A stretch of 10,090 bases of DNA, from positions 1 through 10,090 of the forward strand of contig JARFPR010000529.1 of assembly GCA_029288195.1 (NCBI GenBank). The letters run 5' to 3'. Positions 1-8,491 of the stretch are shown here, piece after piece. The DNA is from Gammaproteobacteria bacterium (GTDB taxonomy: Bacteria; Pseudomonadota; Gammaproteobacteria; GCA-001735895). The stretch's first letter is position 1. Every line of letters starts with the position of its first letter. The translations under genes were made by a program, and so were the position numbers. The notes under the pieces are model-generated. The model had not been told where the DNA came from. It worked only from the letters and a program-made list of their open reading frames with translations, and searched no databases.

Positions 1-1056
1 GCTGCACTTGACCTGGCACAATCACTGCAGGGAATCCCCGGTGTCAGCGCCATCGACGATGATCTCCCCTATGGCAGGGAGCAATTGATATACGAGTTGA
101 GCCCGGCTGGCGAGGCGCTTGGCTTATCGATCACCGATATCGGGCGTCAGTTGCGGGCCGCCTATGACGGCATCATCCTGCAACGCTTTCAGCAGGGCGC
201 CGACGAGGTCGAAGTTCGTTTACAGCTGCCCGACTCCGAGCAGCGGCGTCTCGACAGTTTGCTGTACCTGCCGATAAAGCTCCCCAATGGTGAGTTCGTG
301 GCCCTCGAAACGGTCGCCAACTGGCGCTCGGCACAGGGCTTCGAGACCTTGCGCCATTTCAACGGCAGACTGTCGGTTGACGTGTCAGCGGATGTCAACG
401 CCGCGCTTAACAACACCTCGGAAATCGTCGCCGACCTGACTCAGTTTACGCTGCCTGAACTGGCCAGTAAGTACGGCGTTCAGTTCAGCATCGAGGGACG
501 CTCAGCCAGTCAACGCGAAACCTTCGCCGATATGCGCACCGGCGCAATTATTGCGCTGACATTGATGTATCTCGTCTTAGCCTGGGTGTTTTCATCCTAT
601 GGCTGGCCCTTCCTGGTAATGCTGACCATACCTCTCGGACTGACGGGAGCCGTGCTCGGTCACTGGTTCATGGACATGAACATGACTATCCTGTCACTGT
701 TCGGCTTTTTTGGCCTGTCGGGCATCGTTGTCAACGACTCAATTATCCTGGTCATGTTTTACCGCCATATCAGGGATAAGGGGGCATCCATCCGCGAGGC
801 GCTGGAAGAAGCCGCCTGTCAGCGCCTGCGCGCAGTATTACTAACCTCGCTTACGACCATCGCGGGCCTGACGCCATTGCTGTTCGAAACCTCGCGCCAG
901 GCACAGTTCCTGATACCGATGGCGGTTTCAATCGCCTTCGGTCTTGCCTTTGCGACGCTGCTGATATTACTGGTGATTCCAGCGATGCTGTCTATCTATG
1001 AAGACGTGCACGCCGGGTTACTGTCCGAACCACAGCCCGACGAGGGACTGACATGA
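1..1056 (+). CDS. RND-family efflux transporter, permease subunit (C-terminal part)
   Basis: This is the 3' end of a resistance-nodulation-division inner-membrane transporter, which exports substrates through a periplasmic adaptor and outer-membrane channel using the proton gradient. The reading frame is open from the first base, so the gene begins upstream; 351 codons are visible. About the first 175 residues are the end of the second periplasmic (porter/docking) domain. Five membrane helices follow, at about residues 181-199, 202-221, 227-253, 277-295 and 303-332, as expected for TM8 to TM12. The family signature is seen in GLSGIVVNDSIILV (238-251) and in the TM11-12 stretch beginning LLTSLTTIAGLTPLL. 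It resembles the HAE1/AcrB branch more than metal pumps, but the proton-relay helix TM4 and the drug pocket lie outside the window, so the substrate is unknown. Its stop overlaps the next gene by four bases (ATGA). The adaptor gene is probably upstream. Confidence 0.93.
   Translation, partial: AALDLAQSLQGIPGVSAIDDDLPYGREQLIYELSPAGEALGLSITDIGRQLRAAYDGIILQRFQQGADEVEVRLQLPDSEQRRLDSLLYLPIKLPNGEFVALETVANWRSAQGFETLRHFNGRLSVDVSADVNAALNNTSEIVADLTQFTLPELASKYGVQFSIEGRSASQRETFADMRTGAIIALTLMYLVLAWVFSSYGWPFLVMLTIPLGLTGAVLGHWFMDMNMTILSLFGFFGLSGIVVNDSIILVMFYRHIRDKGASIREALEEAACQRLRAVLLTSLTTIAGLTPLLFETSRQAQFLIPMAVSIAFGLAFATLLILLVIPAMLSIYEDVHAGLLSEPQPDEGLT
1042..1047 (+). promoter_or_regulatory. Ribosome binding site of the 117-residue gene
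   Basis: GAGGGA lies five bases before the ATG at 1053, inside the last codons of the RND gene. It supports that start and shows that the small gene is meant to be translated, probably coupled to the pump through the ATGA stop/start overlap. Confidence 0.65.
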
Positions 1057-1406
1057 CCCAATTCTCGCGCTTGCACAAGGAACAACTTCGCGCGGTGGCG
1101 GAACCGATCTGGAAAAACATCGTCGAAGCCGCGCGTGAGCAAAACTACGCCAGGTTTTCGCGTGGTTTCTCAAACGACTTACTGGCAAAACTATCGGAAG
1201 AGCATTTTCGTCAGAGCTGCGAGGACTTCCCGGTATTAACCTCGATCGAGCCCGACTTCGAATTTATCGATTCGATTCACCGGGAAAATTCGATCACCAT
1301 CTTGTGGCGGCTCAGCAGCTCGAAATTCGACGGAGAGTTCCTCGGCCAGTTGACCCTGCAAAGTGGTGACAAGGGTATGGAAATCACCGCGGTTTCGGTG
1401 AACTAG
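1053..1406 (+). CDS. Uncharacterised small cytoplasmic protein coupled to the RND pump
   Basis: I do not recognise this 117-residue protein. It has no signal peptide and no membrane segment. The first half (about 5-55) looks helical and charged, with W20, Y32 and F35/F39 as hydrophobic anchors. The second half (about 60-117) alternates strand-like stretches, for example SITILWRLSS (80-89) and FLGQLTL (97-103). A helical start followed by a curved sheet is what NTF2-like or cystatin-like small domains show; this is inference from the pattern only. The start is supported by GAGGGA five bases upstream and by the ATGA overlap with the RND gene, so the two are very likely cotranscribed and translationally coupled. 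Its TAG stop lies in a CTAG shared with the stop of convergent tldD. It could be an accessory of the efflux system or an unrelated passenger. Confidence 0.82.
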   Translation: MTQFSRLHKEQLRAVAEPIWKNIVEAAREQNYARFSRGFSNDLLAKLSEEHFRQSCEDFPVLTSIEPDFEFIDSIHRENSITILWRLSSSKFDGEFLGQLTLQSGDKGMEITAVSVN

Positions 1407-2845
1407 TCGGTACCGCCGACTGTTATTTCATCGATCTTCAAGCTGGGCTGCCCTACCCCTACCGGTACCGACTGTCCTTCTTTACCACAGACACCGACAC
1501 CCTGGTCCAGTTCCAGGTCATTGCCCACCATCGATATTTTGCCCATGACCTCGGGGCCGGATCCAATCAGGGTTGCACCCTTAACCGGTGCCGTAATCTT
1601 GCCTTTTTCGATCAGGTAGGCCTCAGAGAGCGAAAATACAAAACGCCCCGAAGTGATATCTACCTGGCCGCCGCCAAAATTCACCGCGTAAAGGCCCTTG
1701 TCCACCGAGCTGAGAATTTCCCCGGGGTCGCTTTCACCGGGGAGCATATAAGTATTGGTCATGCGCGGCATTGGCAGATGGGCAAAAGATTCACGTCGCC
1801 CGTTTGAAGTTGACCGGGTTCCCATCAATCGGGCATTCATCTTGTCTTGCATGTATCCCTTGAGTATGCCGTTTTCGATCAGCGTCGTGCATTGTGCGGG
1901 AACACCCTCGTCGTCCACGGTTAACGAACCACGGCGGTCAACCAGCGTACCGTCATCTACCACCGTGCACAGCGGTGAAGCCACCTGCTGACCCAACTTG
2001 TTACTGAACGCCGAAGTACCCTTGCGATTGAAATCTCCTTCCAGGCCGTGACCGACCGCTTCGTGTAACAGGACGCCGGGCCAGCCTGGTCCCAATACTA
2101 CGGGCATGGTGCCGGCGGGCGTCGCAACCGATTCAAGATTTACCGCGGCCTGCCGGACCGCTTCGCGTGCCAGTTCATAGGCCCGCTCAGAGTCAAAAAA
2201 AACATCGTATGCATGCCGACCACCACAACCGGCGCTGCCCTGTTCACGACGCTCCGCCTGATGCATCAACACGGTAACATTAAGACGAACCAACGGGCGT
2301 ATGTCGGACGCCAGCGTATTATCGGTAGCCGCGACCAGTATATGGTCGATACCACCCGACAACGAAATAATGACCTGTTCGATACGCTCATCCAGCGAGC
2401 GGGTATAGGCATCAAGTTTTTTGAGAAGTTCGACTTTTTCTTCAGCACTGCGACCATCCACCGGGTTGTATGAAGTGTACAAGGCAGTCGCAGGCCTATT
2501 CGCCAGCTTAATCTCGCTGCTTCCGGACTGGCCTTGCTTTACAATCGCACGCGCATTACCGACCGCCTGGGTAATCGCATTACTGCGCAGATCATCACAA
2601 TAGGCGAAACCGGTTTTCTCCTCGGACATGGCACGAATGCCTACCCCTTTCTCGATATTAAAACTACCCTCGCGCAAAATGCCGTCATCCATCACCCAGG
2701 ATTCCTGTTGACTGGTTTGAAAATACAGATCCCCTGCATCGACATTTTTGCCCTGTAAGCCATCGAGAAATCCGCCGAGCTGCTCAATTTGCAGTTCGCT
2801 CGGTTCGAGAATAGCTTTACTAACTGCCTCTAAAGTTGACGCCAT
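1403..2845 (-). CDS. tldD: Metalloprotease TldD
   Basis: TldD is the catalytic half of the TldD/TldE (PmbA) heterodimer, a cytoplasmic zinc peptidase that degrades unfolded short peptides; in E. coli it matures microcin B17 and trims the CcdA antitoxin. The product has 480 residues, the usual full length (E. coli about 481). The zinc site is intact: HEAVGH at 261-266 gives H261, E262 and H266, and C453 in GVCGKEGQSVP is at the place of the third ligand. The N-terminal domain (about 1-230) and the glycine-rich C-terminal domain (about 240-480) are both complete. It is the last gene of the minus-strand run, six bases after the small secreted protein gene. A GGAG lies 12 bases before the ATG, a rather long spacing. 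Its partner gene tldE/pmbA is not in the window. The stop shares CTAG with the convergent plus-strand gene. Confidence 0.97.
   Translation of the reverse strand: MASTLEAVSKAILEPSELQIEQLGGFLDGLQGKNVDAGDLYFQTSQQESWVMDDGILREGSFNIEKGVGIRAMSEEKTGFAYCDDLRSNAITQAVGNARAIVKQGQSGSSEIKLANRPATALYTSYNPVDGRSAEEKVELLKKLDAYTRSLDERIEQVIISLSGGIDHILVAATDNTLASDIRPLVRLNVTVLMHQAERREQGSAGCGGRHAYDVFFDSERAYELAREAVRQAAVNLESVATPAGTMPVVLGPGWPGVLLHEAVGHGLEGDFNRKGTSAFSNKLGQQVASPLCTVVDDGTLVDRRGSLTVDDEGVPAQCTTLIENGILKGYMQDKMNARLMGTRSTSNGRRESFAHLPMPRMTNTYMLPGESDPGEILSSVDKGLYAVNFGGGQVDITSGRFVFSLSEAYLIEKGKITAPVKGATLIGSGPEVMGKISMVGNDLELDQGVGVCGKEGQSVPVGVGQPSLKIDEITVGGTD
1405..1421 (+). terminator. Weak candidate terminator hairpin at the convergent gene end
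   Basis: AGTCGG (1405-1410) and CCGACT (1416-1421) form a perfect 6-bp stem with a 5-base loop, directly after the plus-strand stop, followed by GTTATTTC. The T run is interrupted and the stem short, so it is at best a weak intrinsic terminator for the plus-strand unit. AGTCGGTACCG (1405-1415) can instead pair with an 11-base complement at 1463-1473, a mutually exclusive structure. All of this lies within the 3' end of tldD. On the minus strand no T tract follows the hairpin. Confidence 0.3.
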
Positions 2846-2851
2846 ATCTAG

Positions 2852-3232
2852 TTATTGCTCCATTTCGTCGCGATTGCCGACCACGAGTTTGATTTCATCG
2901 GCTGCCTGTGTACCCGATAGCAGCGAGATATAATCTGAGGGCACACCGAGAGATATCAACCAGTCCCGCATTTCCGCCGCCCAGAGTTCACCGCTGTCCT
3001 CGCCCGGATATCGAATGATCATAATCCTGTCTCCACCCTTGCCCCAGTAGCTCACCGCGGAGCGTATAGCTGACAGTTGCGGAATTACCGCACCAGAACG
3101 CGGCCGCGCCCATTCATCTGCGCTCAGCGTAAAAATACGGACCGAGTTAGCCCACACATGACCCGTTACCAGGAGCAGACAGAGGATACAGGCTCTACTT
3201 TTCATGTTTCGGTAATTCTTGCTGGTTTTCAT
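2852..3232 (-). CDS. Small exported protein of unknown function, faintly OmpA-like
   Basis: A 126-residue protein not recognised as a named family. From the ATG at 3232 it begins with a basic stretch (to about residue 13), a hydrophobic core CILCLLLV (15-22) and a likely signal peptidase I site after VWA (26-28), leaving a periplasmic protein of about 98 residues. There is no lipobox. The mature part holds IRYPGEDSGELWAAEMRDWL (73-92) followed by a helix/strand pattern, ISLGVPSDYISLLSG, close in shape to the end of OmpA-like peptidoglycan-binding domains (strand, helix ending in 'L..GIP..RI....G'); this is inference and the usual full motif is not present. Start choice: AAAGG lies six bases before the ATG at 3232; an ATG at 3205 fits a shorter signal peptide but has a poor binding site, and a TTG at 3235 is less likely. 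It overlaps the end of yhdP by 38 bases (11 with the 3205 start) and ends six bases before tldD. Confidence 0.8.
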   Translation of the reverse strand: MKTSKNYRNMKSRACILCLLLVTGHVWANSVRIFTLSADEWARPRSGAVIPQLSAIRSAVSYWGKGGDRIMIIRYPGEDSGELWAAEMRDWLISLGVPSDYISLLSGTQAADEIKLVVGNRDEMEQ

Positions 3233-6200
3233 CAACAGCCTTTATCAATTCAATCTGGGGATCATCCCAACTTCCGGTGATCTTGTATTCGACTTCCACG
3301 GCATCGTCTATGGATTTTTTAAACAGGTTTTGCAACAGCAGCAAACCCCATCCGACCGTGCTCCCTGCCGAAACCGCGCCTATTAACGGCAGAGTTTGCC
3401 GGATTTTCGGTGTGACACGAATAAGCTGGTCATAATCACGCGTTTTTATGCCTGTCTGACCCGAAATCTTGATTTTAGCAGCGGGACCATCCATCCGGGT
3501 ATCTTCGGTAAAAAGTATGCCGCTATCTATCCGGTAGGATCCGGTAATTTTATCAAATTCCATACCCTCAACCACCACGTCGGAAAAGTCGAGTGATAGC
3601 CGCCTTGGTAACGCGCTCAAACTCAACAGTCCAACAAACCTGCCACCACCCGGTTCGACGTTATTGAGTATTCCGTCGGTAATTTTCAGCTCGGCTTGAC
3701 CTTTAAAATTATCCAGCTCGAAAGCCAGCAATGGTGCCGACCAGGTAAACCCACCGTTAAAGTCTACGCTGCCATCAGTCATGGAGTCTCCGAATCCTAG
3801 TCCCGCTATCGCCTGGCCTAAATCAGGGCCCTTGAAACCCAAGTTGACACTGGAAAGATGGGAACGATCAGTTACATCGTAATCCCATTGCGCTTTTCCA
3901 GACATAATAATCTCTTCACGACGCATGCTGAAATTATCGACATGAAGTGTATTGTCAATTTGCCTGGCTTCAATTAGTGCATCGTTAAACAGCATGTCAT
4001 GATAAACCAGTGCCTGGGAGCTGAAGCGAAAATCAGTCAAATCACCCGGTAGCAATGCGGCATAATCTGCTTCCTGGTCAAGTTTGTCCAGTCTCAGGTA
4101 CTCCAGGTCAACAACAAGCGGATTTTGTGGAGAAATCTGGCTCGGAGCTTCAAAGCGGCCGCTGAGCAGCGACGATTGAATTTCTCCAGCAAAGCGGTGA
4201 TCGGTTTGGTTAACTTCGAATACAACTTTTTCTAGTACCCGGTTAAAGGCATTAACCCGATCAAATTCCAGACTGGCAGATCGGAGCAGATCGGAGCTCG
4301 ACACGCCGGAGCCCTTGAAAACCTGAATCCAGTCGTCAATTGAAATCTCGGGTACAAATCCGTAGAGATGCAGTCCCGGCGGCGCTGGTGGCTCCAGCCC
4401 CGTCGCGAAGGCAAACTCGAGCGAATCCAGCTGAAAATCCTGCTCATTGCTCGAGCTCATCTGTCCTCGACCATGAATATCGGAACCGAGGTCAGTCGTG
4501 AAATGAATCTGTTGCGGGAAAAACTTGACCTCAGCCGAAACGCTGGAAGAGTCTTGCCTGGACTTGGCAAAAGGCGCAGGTAGCGCTATTTCCGTATTTT
4601 TTATCTTGCTGGCCGCACTTATCTGCAAATACGGGATTTCGTCTGATGCTGTTTCCGCGGCAAAGTTCAGCCTCACTTGCCAATCGCTTTTGCCGCTAAC
4701 GTACCGTGTCAAATTCTCGGGCAGTTGCTTTAACAGATTCCTGGATTCAACAATTCCGTTAACATCTACAATCGTATCGCCACCCGGTTTTACGGTTCCG
4801 ATCTCAATCCCGACCGGATCTTCGAAGTACCTGGCACTCAGATCATGGGCAACAATCGTATCCTCGGTTACCTGCAGTTGGCCGTTTATCTGTGACAGGT
4901 CGAGCCCCCAATTCCGCGCGCTCGCACGCGCATTTTTGAGATCGACCAGGACACGGACCTGTTGTTTCTCGTCTCCGCTGTGCAACGGCAAGCTAATTTT
5001 AATATCGCTGCTGACGTCACCTCCAAGGTCGTGCAAATTTCCGATCACTTCACGATATCGTTGCCCGACTGGAGTATCGGTCCATATACGGATTGCGTCG
5101 GCTGTCGGTGAATCTGCCTGAATCCCGAGTTCCAGCACTGCTTTATTGAAATCGGCGATCGATCCCTGGGCGCGGGCATTATCAAGGTTCTCATAACTGG
5201 CTCGATCAAGATCGAACTCAAGTCCAGTATTATGAAATAAAACCCTGCCAGTACCGTTCCTGGCATGCAGCCAACCGGGTGCAAAAAACACGTCGGCCTG
5301 CTCGACATTGAAATCGACAAAAAACTCGCCCGATTTTTCTTGTTGAAGCTTTTCGAAGCCGCTTAGCCTGCCGTGGAACTGTAGATCGCCAGCAGGTGCA
5401 AATCCTCCCTTGATGCCGCGGTCCAGCCAGGCCAAGGTTTTCTCTGGCAATAGTTTTATCGGCATATATTTACCGGCACTGCTTGCGTCAGCATCGGTAA
5501 AATTAGCCCGCAGGTACATGAACGGACGCTCGTGCTCATCGGATTCCATCCACACGCGGCCCGAAACTTTGGCATCCTGGTTGCTGGCATGGAACTTGTT
5601 GACTGAAAATGAAATTTCACCTGAATCGTTGCGGCTGGCATTAGCATTCAATTCGAGCGCATCAAATTTCAGTGGAGCCCTGAAAAAGCCAGCGAAGTCG
5701 AGACTGACCTGCTCGCCATGGACCTTTATCCCGAGCCGCTTGTCCGCTAACAGAAAATCAGCGTTTAGATTCGTTGCGCCTGGGATATTTCCGAATGCCT
5801 CGTTGTTTACCTGGACCGCTTGACCGCCTATTTTAAATTCCTCCGGTCGCTGCAGATCAATATTGAACACCAGGTCCCGAAGTAATCCCTGCAGTTTACC
5901 TTGCGCGATTTGCTGATTGACGTTTGCCGGTAGCCACTGTCCCGCTATTGCTGGCAAACCGGAGATCTGAAATCGGTTAACCCACGCAGAAACCAGGGTC
6001 TGGTCGGGTCCGTCGGCGACCTCCAACTGGGCACGAAATCCTAGAACATTCTGATTATCGATTCTCAAACGGTCAACGTTGCTGGTAACGCGCCAACTGG
6101 ATTTACGTTGAATGGCACTGAATCGCGCATGATAATCCACCGCCAGGGGCGTTTTATCTGTAAAGACCTGCAGCAGGCCTTGCTTAAGTACCATGTCTCC

Positions 6201-6992
6201 ATTGACGGCGACGACACGGGCACCGGACATGTTTATCCAGGCTTCACCATCCAGTGCGCCATTGGTCAAGCCCCAGGTATTCAAGTCAAATAACCCGGCA
6301 ATGGCAGGCAATTGCAAATTAGACACATCGATATAGAAAACGCTTCGATCCGGGCCTACGACCGATTTCACCAATATGCCCTGCCCGAGTTCATCCGGCA
6401 GCGCGGCGCTTAGCTGTGTAAAAAACTGACCTTGCTGGTAGTTGATGTGTGCTGAGACGCGTTCTAACAAGTAGGTCGCGGAATTTTTTTCATCGCGGAT
6501 GATTAGCCGACGTAAATCGAGTTTGAGATAGCGCGGCACGAATGCCAGCGATTCAATGAAATCGAAGGTCGAACTTCGATTTTTGCCGGTGCCAATCTCG
6601 AATTCGTCAGCCCACCATCGACCTGACTCATCTCTCGTTAATTCCAGTTTTTCGATTTTGCCTGAAATTTCAAGCACCACAGGTACTTCCTCCCTCAGGC
6701 TGGCCCAAAAATCGAACTCAACCGTGAGGTGATCAATAAATAATGGTTGTGATCTATCGGGCAGGTTTATCGAGACATTCTCGATACGTAGTATCGGATT
6801 GAAGCGATTTACTTCGCCGCTAACCCCGGTAAAGACGATACCTTTACTGACATCACGCTCCAGCAGGTACGCAATTTCGGGTTTGAAATACTCGATATTG
6901 CTTATCGCGAGCCTCAACCCGCCCATGATAATCGCCAGCAGGATGACAGCGACTACGAACACTCCAAGGCTAATTCTTTTTAGCAGCTCCAT
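3195..6992 (-). CDS. yhdP: AsmA-like envelope lipid transport protein YhdP
   Basis: YhdP is an inner-membrane-anchored, very long periplasmic protein of the AsmA-like/repeating beta-groove group. In E. coli it acts with TamB and YdbH in moving phospholipids to the outer membrane, and it affects envelope permeability. The product has 1265 residues, the usual size of the family. A single N-terminal membrane helix (about 7-29) anchors it with the rest in the periplasm. The body is a long run of alternating strands, fitting a hydrophobic groove. The conserved C-terminal region is clear from about 1102: FVGLLSLSALPRRL, then DGPAAKIKISGQ, a hydrophobic segment at about 1204-1222, and the closing motif GSWDDPQIELI. 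The frame is unbroken over 3.8 kb. It begins 18 bases after rng; only a weak GAG precedes the ATG. Several open frames on the opposite strand are shadows. The gene order rng-yhdP-tldD is classical and supports the call. Confidence 0.95.
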   Translation of the reverse strand: MELLKRISLGVFVVAVILLAIIMGGLRLAISNIEYFKPEIAYLLERDVSKGIVFTGVSGEVNRFNPILRIENVSINLPDRSQPLFIDHLTVEFDFWASLREEVPVVLEISGKIEKLELTRDESGRWWADEFEIGTGKNRSSTFDFIESLAFVPRYLKLDLRRLIIRDEKNSATYLLERVSAHINYQQGQFFTQLSAALPDELGQGILVKSVVGPDRSVFYIDVSNLQLPAIAGLFDLNTWGLTNGALDGEAWINMSGARVVAVNGDMVLKQGLLQVFTDKTPLAVDYHARFSAIQRKSSWRVTSNVDRLRIDNQNVLGFRAQLEVADGPDQTLVSAWVNRFQISGLPAIAGQWLPANVNQQIAQGKLQGLLRDLVFNIDLQRPEEFKIGGQAVQVNNEAFGNIPGATNLNADFLLADKRLGIKVHGEQVSLDFAGFFRAPLKFDALELNANASRNDSGEISFSVNKFHASNQDAKVSGRVWMESDEHERPFMYLRANFTDADASSAGKYMPIKLLPEKTLAWLDRGIKGGFAPAGDLQFHGRLSGFEKLQQEKSGEFFVDFNVEQADVFFAPGWLHARNGTGRVLFHNTGLEFDLDRASYENLDNARAQGSIADFNKAVLELGIQADSPTADAIRIWTDTPVGQRYREVIGNLHDLGGDVSSDIKISLPLHSGDEKQQVRVLVDLKNARASARNWGLDLSQINGQLQVTEDTIVAHDLSARYFEDPVGIEIGTVKPGGDTIVDVNGIVESRNLLKQLPENLTRYVSGKSDWQVRLNFAAETASDEIPYLQISAASKIKNTEIALPAPFAKSRQDSSSVSAEVKFFPQQIHFTTDLGSDIHGRGQMSSSNEQDFQLDSLEFAFATGLEPPAPPGLHLYGFVPEISIDDWIQVFKGSGVSSSDLLRSASLEFDRVNAFNRVLEKVVFEVNQTDHRFAGEIQSSLLSGRFEAPSQISPQNPLVVDLEYLRLDKLDQEADYAALLPGDLTDFRFSSQALVYHDMLFNDALIEARQIDNTLHVDNFSMRREEIIMSGKAQWDYDVTDRSHLSSVNLGFKGPDLGQAIAGLGFGDSMTDGSVDFNGGFTWSAPLLAFELDNFKGQAELKITDGILNNVEPGGGRFVGLLSLSALPRRLSLDFSDVVVEGMEFDKITGSYRIDSGILFTEDTRMDGPAAKIKISGQTGIKTRDYDQLIRVTPKIRQTLPLIGAVSAGSTVGWGLLLLQNLFKKSIDDAVEVEYKITGSWDDPQIELIKAVDENQQELPKHEK
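3239..3243 (-). promoter_or_regulatory. Ribosome binding site deciding the start of the small exported protein
   Basis: On the minus strand AAAGG lies six bases before the ATG at 3232, inside the 3' end of yhdP. The competing ATG at 3205 has only AAGAA at a poor distance. This favours the longer n-region of the signal peptide. Confidence 0.5.
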
Positions 6993-7010
6993 TCGGTCAG
7001 CTCGAGATAT

Positions 7011-8489
7011 TTAGACTGGCACCACGTCATAAGATTCTTGAGATAAGTGTGCCTCTACCTGAAGTTTGACCGGAATTTTGATAAAGGTTTCGAGTTCGGC
7101 CAAATTTGCCGCCTCTTCGTCGAGTAATCTGTCGACGACATCCTGGTTTGCCATAACCAGCAATTGCCGCGCTTCATCATAAAAGCGGGCTTCGCGCAGG
7201 ATTTCGCGGAATATCTCGTAGCATACGGTTTCAGTGGTCTTAAGCGAACCTCGGCCATGGCAGGTTTTACAGGGTTCACACAGAATATGCTCCAGGCTTT
7301 CGCGTGTGCGCTTACGCGTCATCTCGACCAGCCCCAAGGGTGAAACCTCACAAACCTGGGTCTTGGCATGGTCCTTATCAAGATACTTCTCGAGCGATTT
7401 CAATACCTGACGCTTATGATCCTCGTGCTCCATGTCGATGAAATCGATGATGATAATACCCCCGAGGTTGCGTAACCTGAGTTGCCGTGCGATGGCCTGT
7501 GAGGCCTCCATATTGGTTTTGAAAATGGTTTCTTCGAGGTTTTGGTGACCCACGAACGCACCGGTATTGATATCAATAGTCGTCATCGCCTCGGTCTGGT
7601 CAATGATCAGGTAACCACCTGATTTAAGACTGACCTGGCGTGCGAGCGCACGTTGCAGCTCATCATCGATATTGTAAACATCAAACAATGGACGTTCGCC
7701 TGGATAGTGTTCAATCCTGGCTGGCAGGTCCGGAATATAACGCGTCGCGAAATCGGTCATACGCTGGTAAGTTTCTCGAGAATCAACTTTTACCAGGCTG
7801 GTATCAACCCCCACCATGTCACGCAGGGTACGTATCGACAACGGCAGATCCTCGTGAATCATACTCCCGGCAGGCACCGATTCTGCATGCTCGAGCAACG
7901 ACCCCCACAGCTTGGATAAAAAAGCGATATCCATCTGCAATTCGGTCTCTTCAACGCCTTCCGCGGCGGTACGAATAATACAACCGCCAACCTGGCTTTC
8001 GGAACGGCAGGCCTCGATCAGTTTTTTCAGGCGTTCACGCTCGGCTTCATCCTCGATCTTGACCGATATACCCACAGAGGTAGAGTTTGGCATGTAAACC
8101 AGGTAGCGCGAGGGTACGGATATACTGGTCGTCAAGCGTGCTCCCTTGGTGCCAATGGGATCTTTGACAACCTGAACCAATACAGTCTCCCCTTCACGTA
8201 AAAGCTCATTGATTGTCGGGCGCGCGGTATTTTCCTCCACAACGGCGCTATCATCACCCTTATCGATATCGGAGACGTGCAGAAACCCGGCCTTGTCGAG
8301 ACCTATATCGACAAAAGCGGCCTCCATACCAGGCAGCACCCGATTGACCTTGCCTTTGTATATATTGCCGACAATTCCGCGGCTACGCTGGCGCTCGATA
8401 CTGACTTCCTGCAACGCCCCGTTCTCCACTATCGCCACCCGGGTTTCCTGGGGCGTTATATTGATCAGTATTTCTTCGCTTATAATCAT
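7011..8489 (-). CDS. rng: Ribonuclease G
   Basis: RNase G is the shorter relative of RNase E: a cytoplasmic, 5'-end-sensing endoribonuclease that matures the 5' end of 16S rRNA and helps degrade some mRNAs. Counted from the ATG at 8489 it has 492 residues, close to E. coli (489). In order there are an N-terminal segment and S1 RNA-binding domain (about 34-125, with GIVGNIYKGKVNRVLPGM), the 5'-sensor and RNase H-like part, and the DNase I-like catalytic part. The two magnesium-binding aspartates are present, in TTIDINTG (D306) and IIIIDFIDM (D349). The zinc-link cysteines are C407 and C410 in CKTCHGRG. There is no long disordered tail, so it is RNase G and not RNase E. The ATG lies two bases after the stop of maf with no clear Shine-Dalgarno site, so translation probably depends on coupling; a TTG at 8495 overlapping the maf stop is a less likely start. 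Confidence 0.97.
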   Translation of the reverse strand: MIISEEILINITPQETRVAIVENGALQEVSIERQRSRGIVGNIYKGKVNRVLPGMEAAFVDIGLDKAGFLHVSDIDKGDDSAVVEENTARPTINELLREGETVLVQVVKDPIGTKGARLTTSISVPSRYLVYMPNSTSVGISVKIEDEAERERLKKLIEACRSESQVGGCIIRTAAEGVEETELQMDIAFLSKLWGSLLEHAESVPAGSMIHEDLPLSIRTLRDMVGVDTSLVKVDSRETYQRMTDFATRYIPDLPARIEHYPGERPLFDVYNIDDELQRALARQVSLKSGGYLIIDQTEAMTTIDINTGAFVGHQNLEETIFKTNMEASQAIARQLRLRNLGGIIIIDFIDMEHEDHKRQVLKSLEKYLDKDHAKTQVCEVSPLGLVEMTRKRTRESLEHILCEPCKTCHGRGSLKTTETVCYEIFREILREARFYDEARQLLVMANQDVVDRLLDEEAANLAELETFIKIPVKLQVEAHLSQESYDVVPV

Positions 8490-8491
8490 AA

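Noticed and set aside
2852..3235. Lipoprotein reading of the small exported protein, because of cysteines in its signal region
   Set aside because: The cysteines lie within the hydrophobic core and not at a lipobox; the cleavage site VWA/N fits signal peptidase I instead.
4525..5121. 198-codon open frame on the plus strand opposite yhdP
   Set aside because: It lies wholly inside the well-supported yhdP gene, its product is serine- and cysteine-rich with no recognisable domain, and such shadows are expected over a 3.8-kb gene.
5410..5823. 137-codon open frame on the plus strand opposite yhdP
   Set aside because: Same situation: antisense to a conserved gene, no motif and no credible domain pattern.
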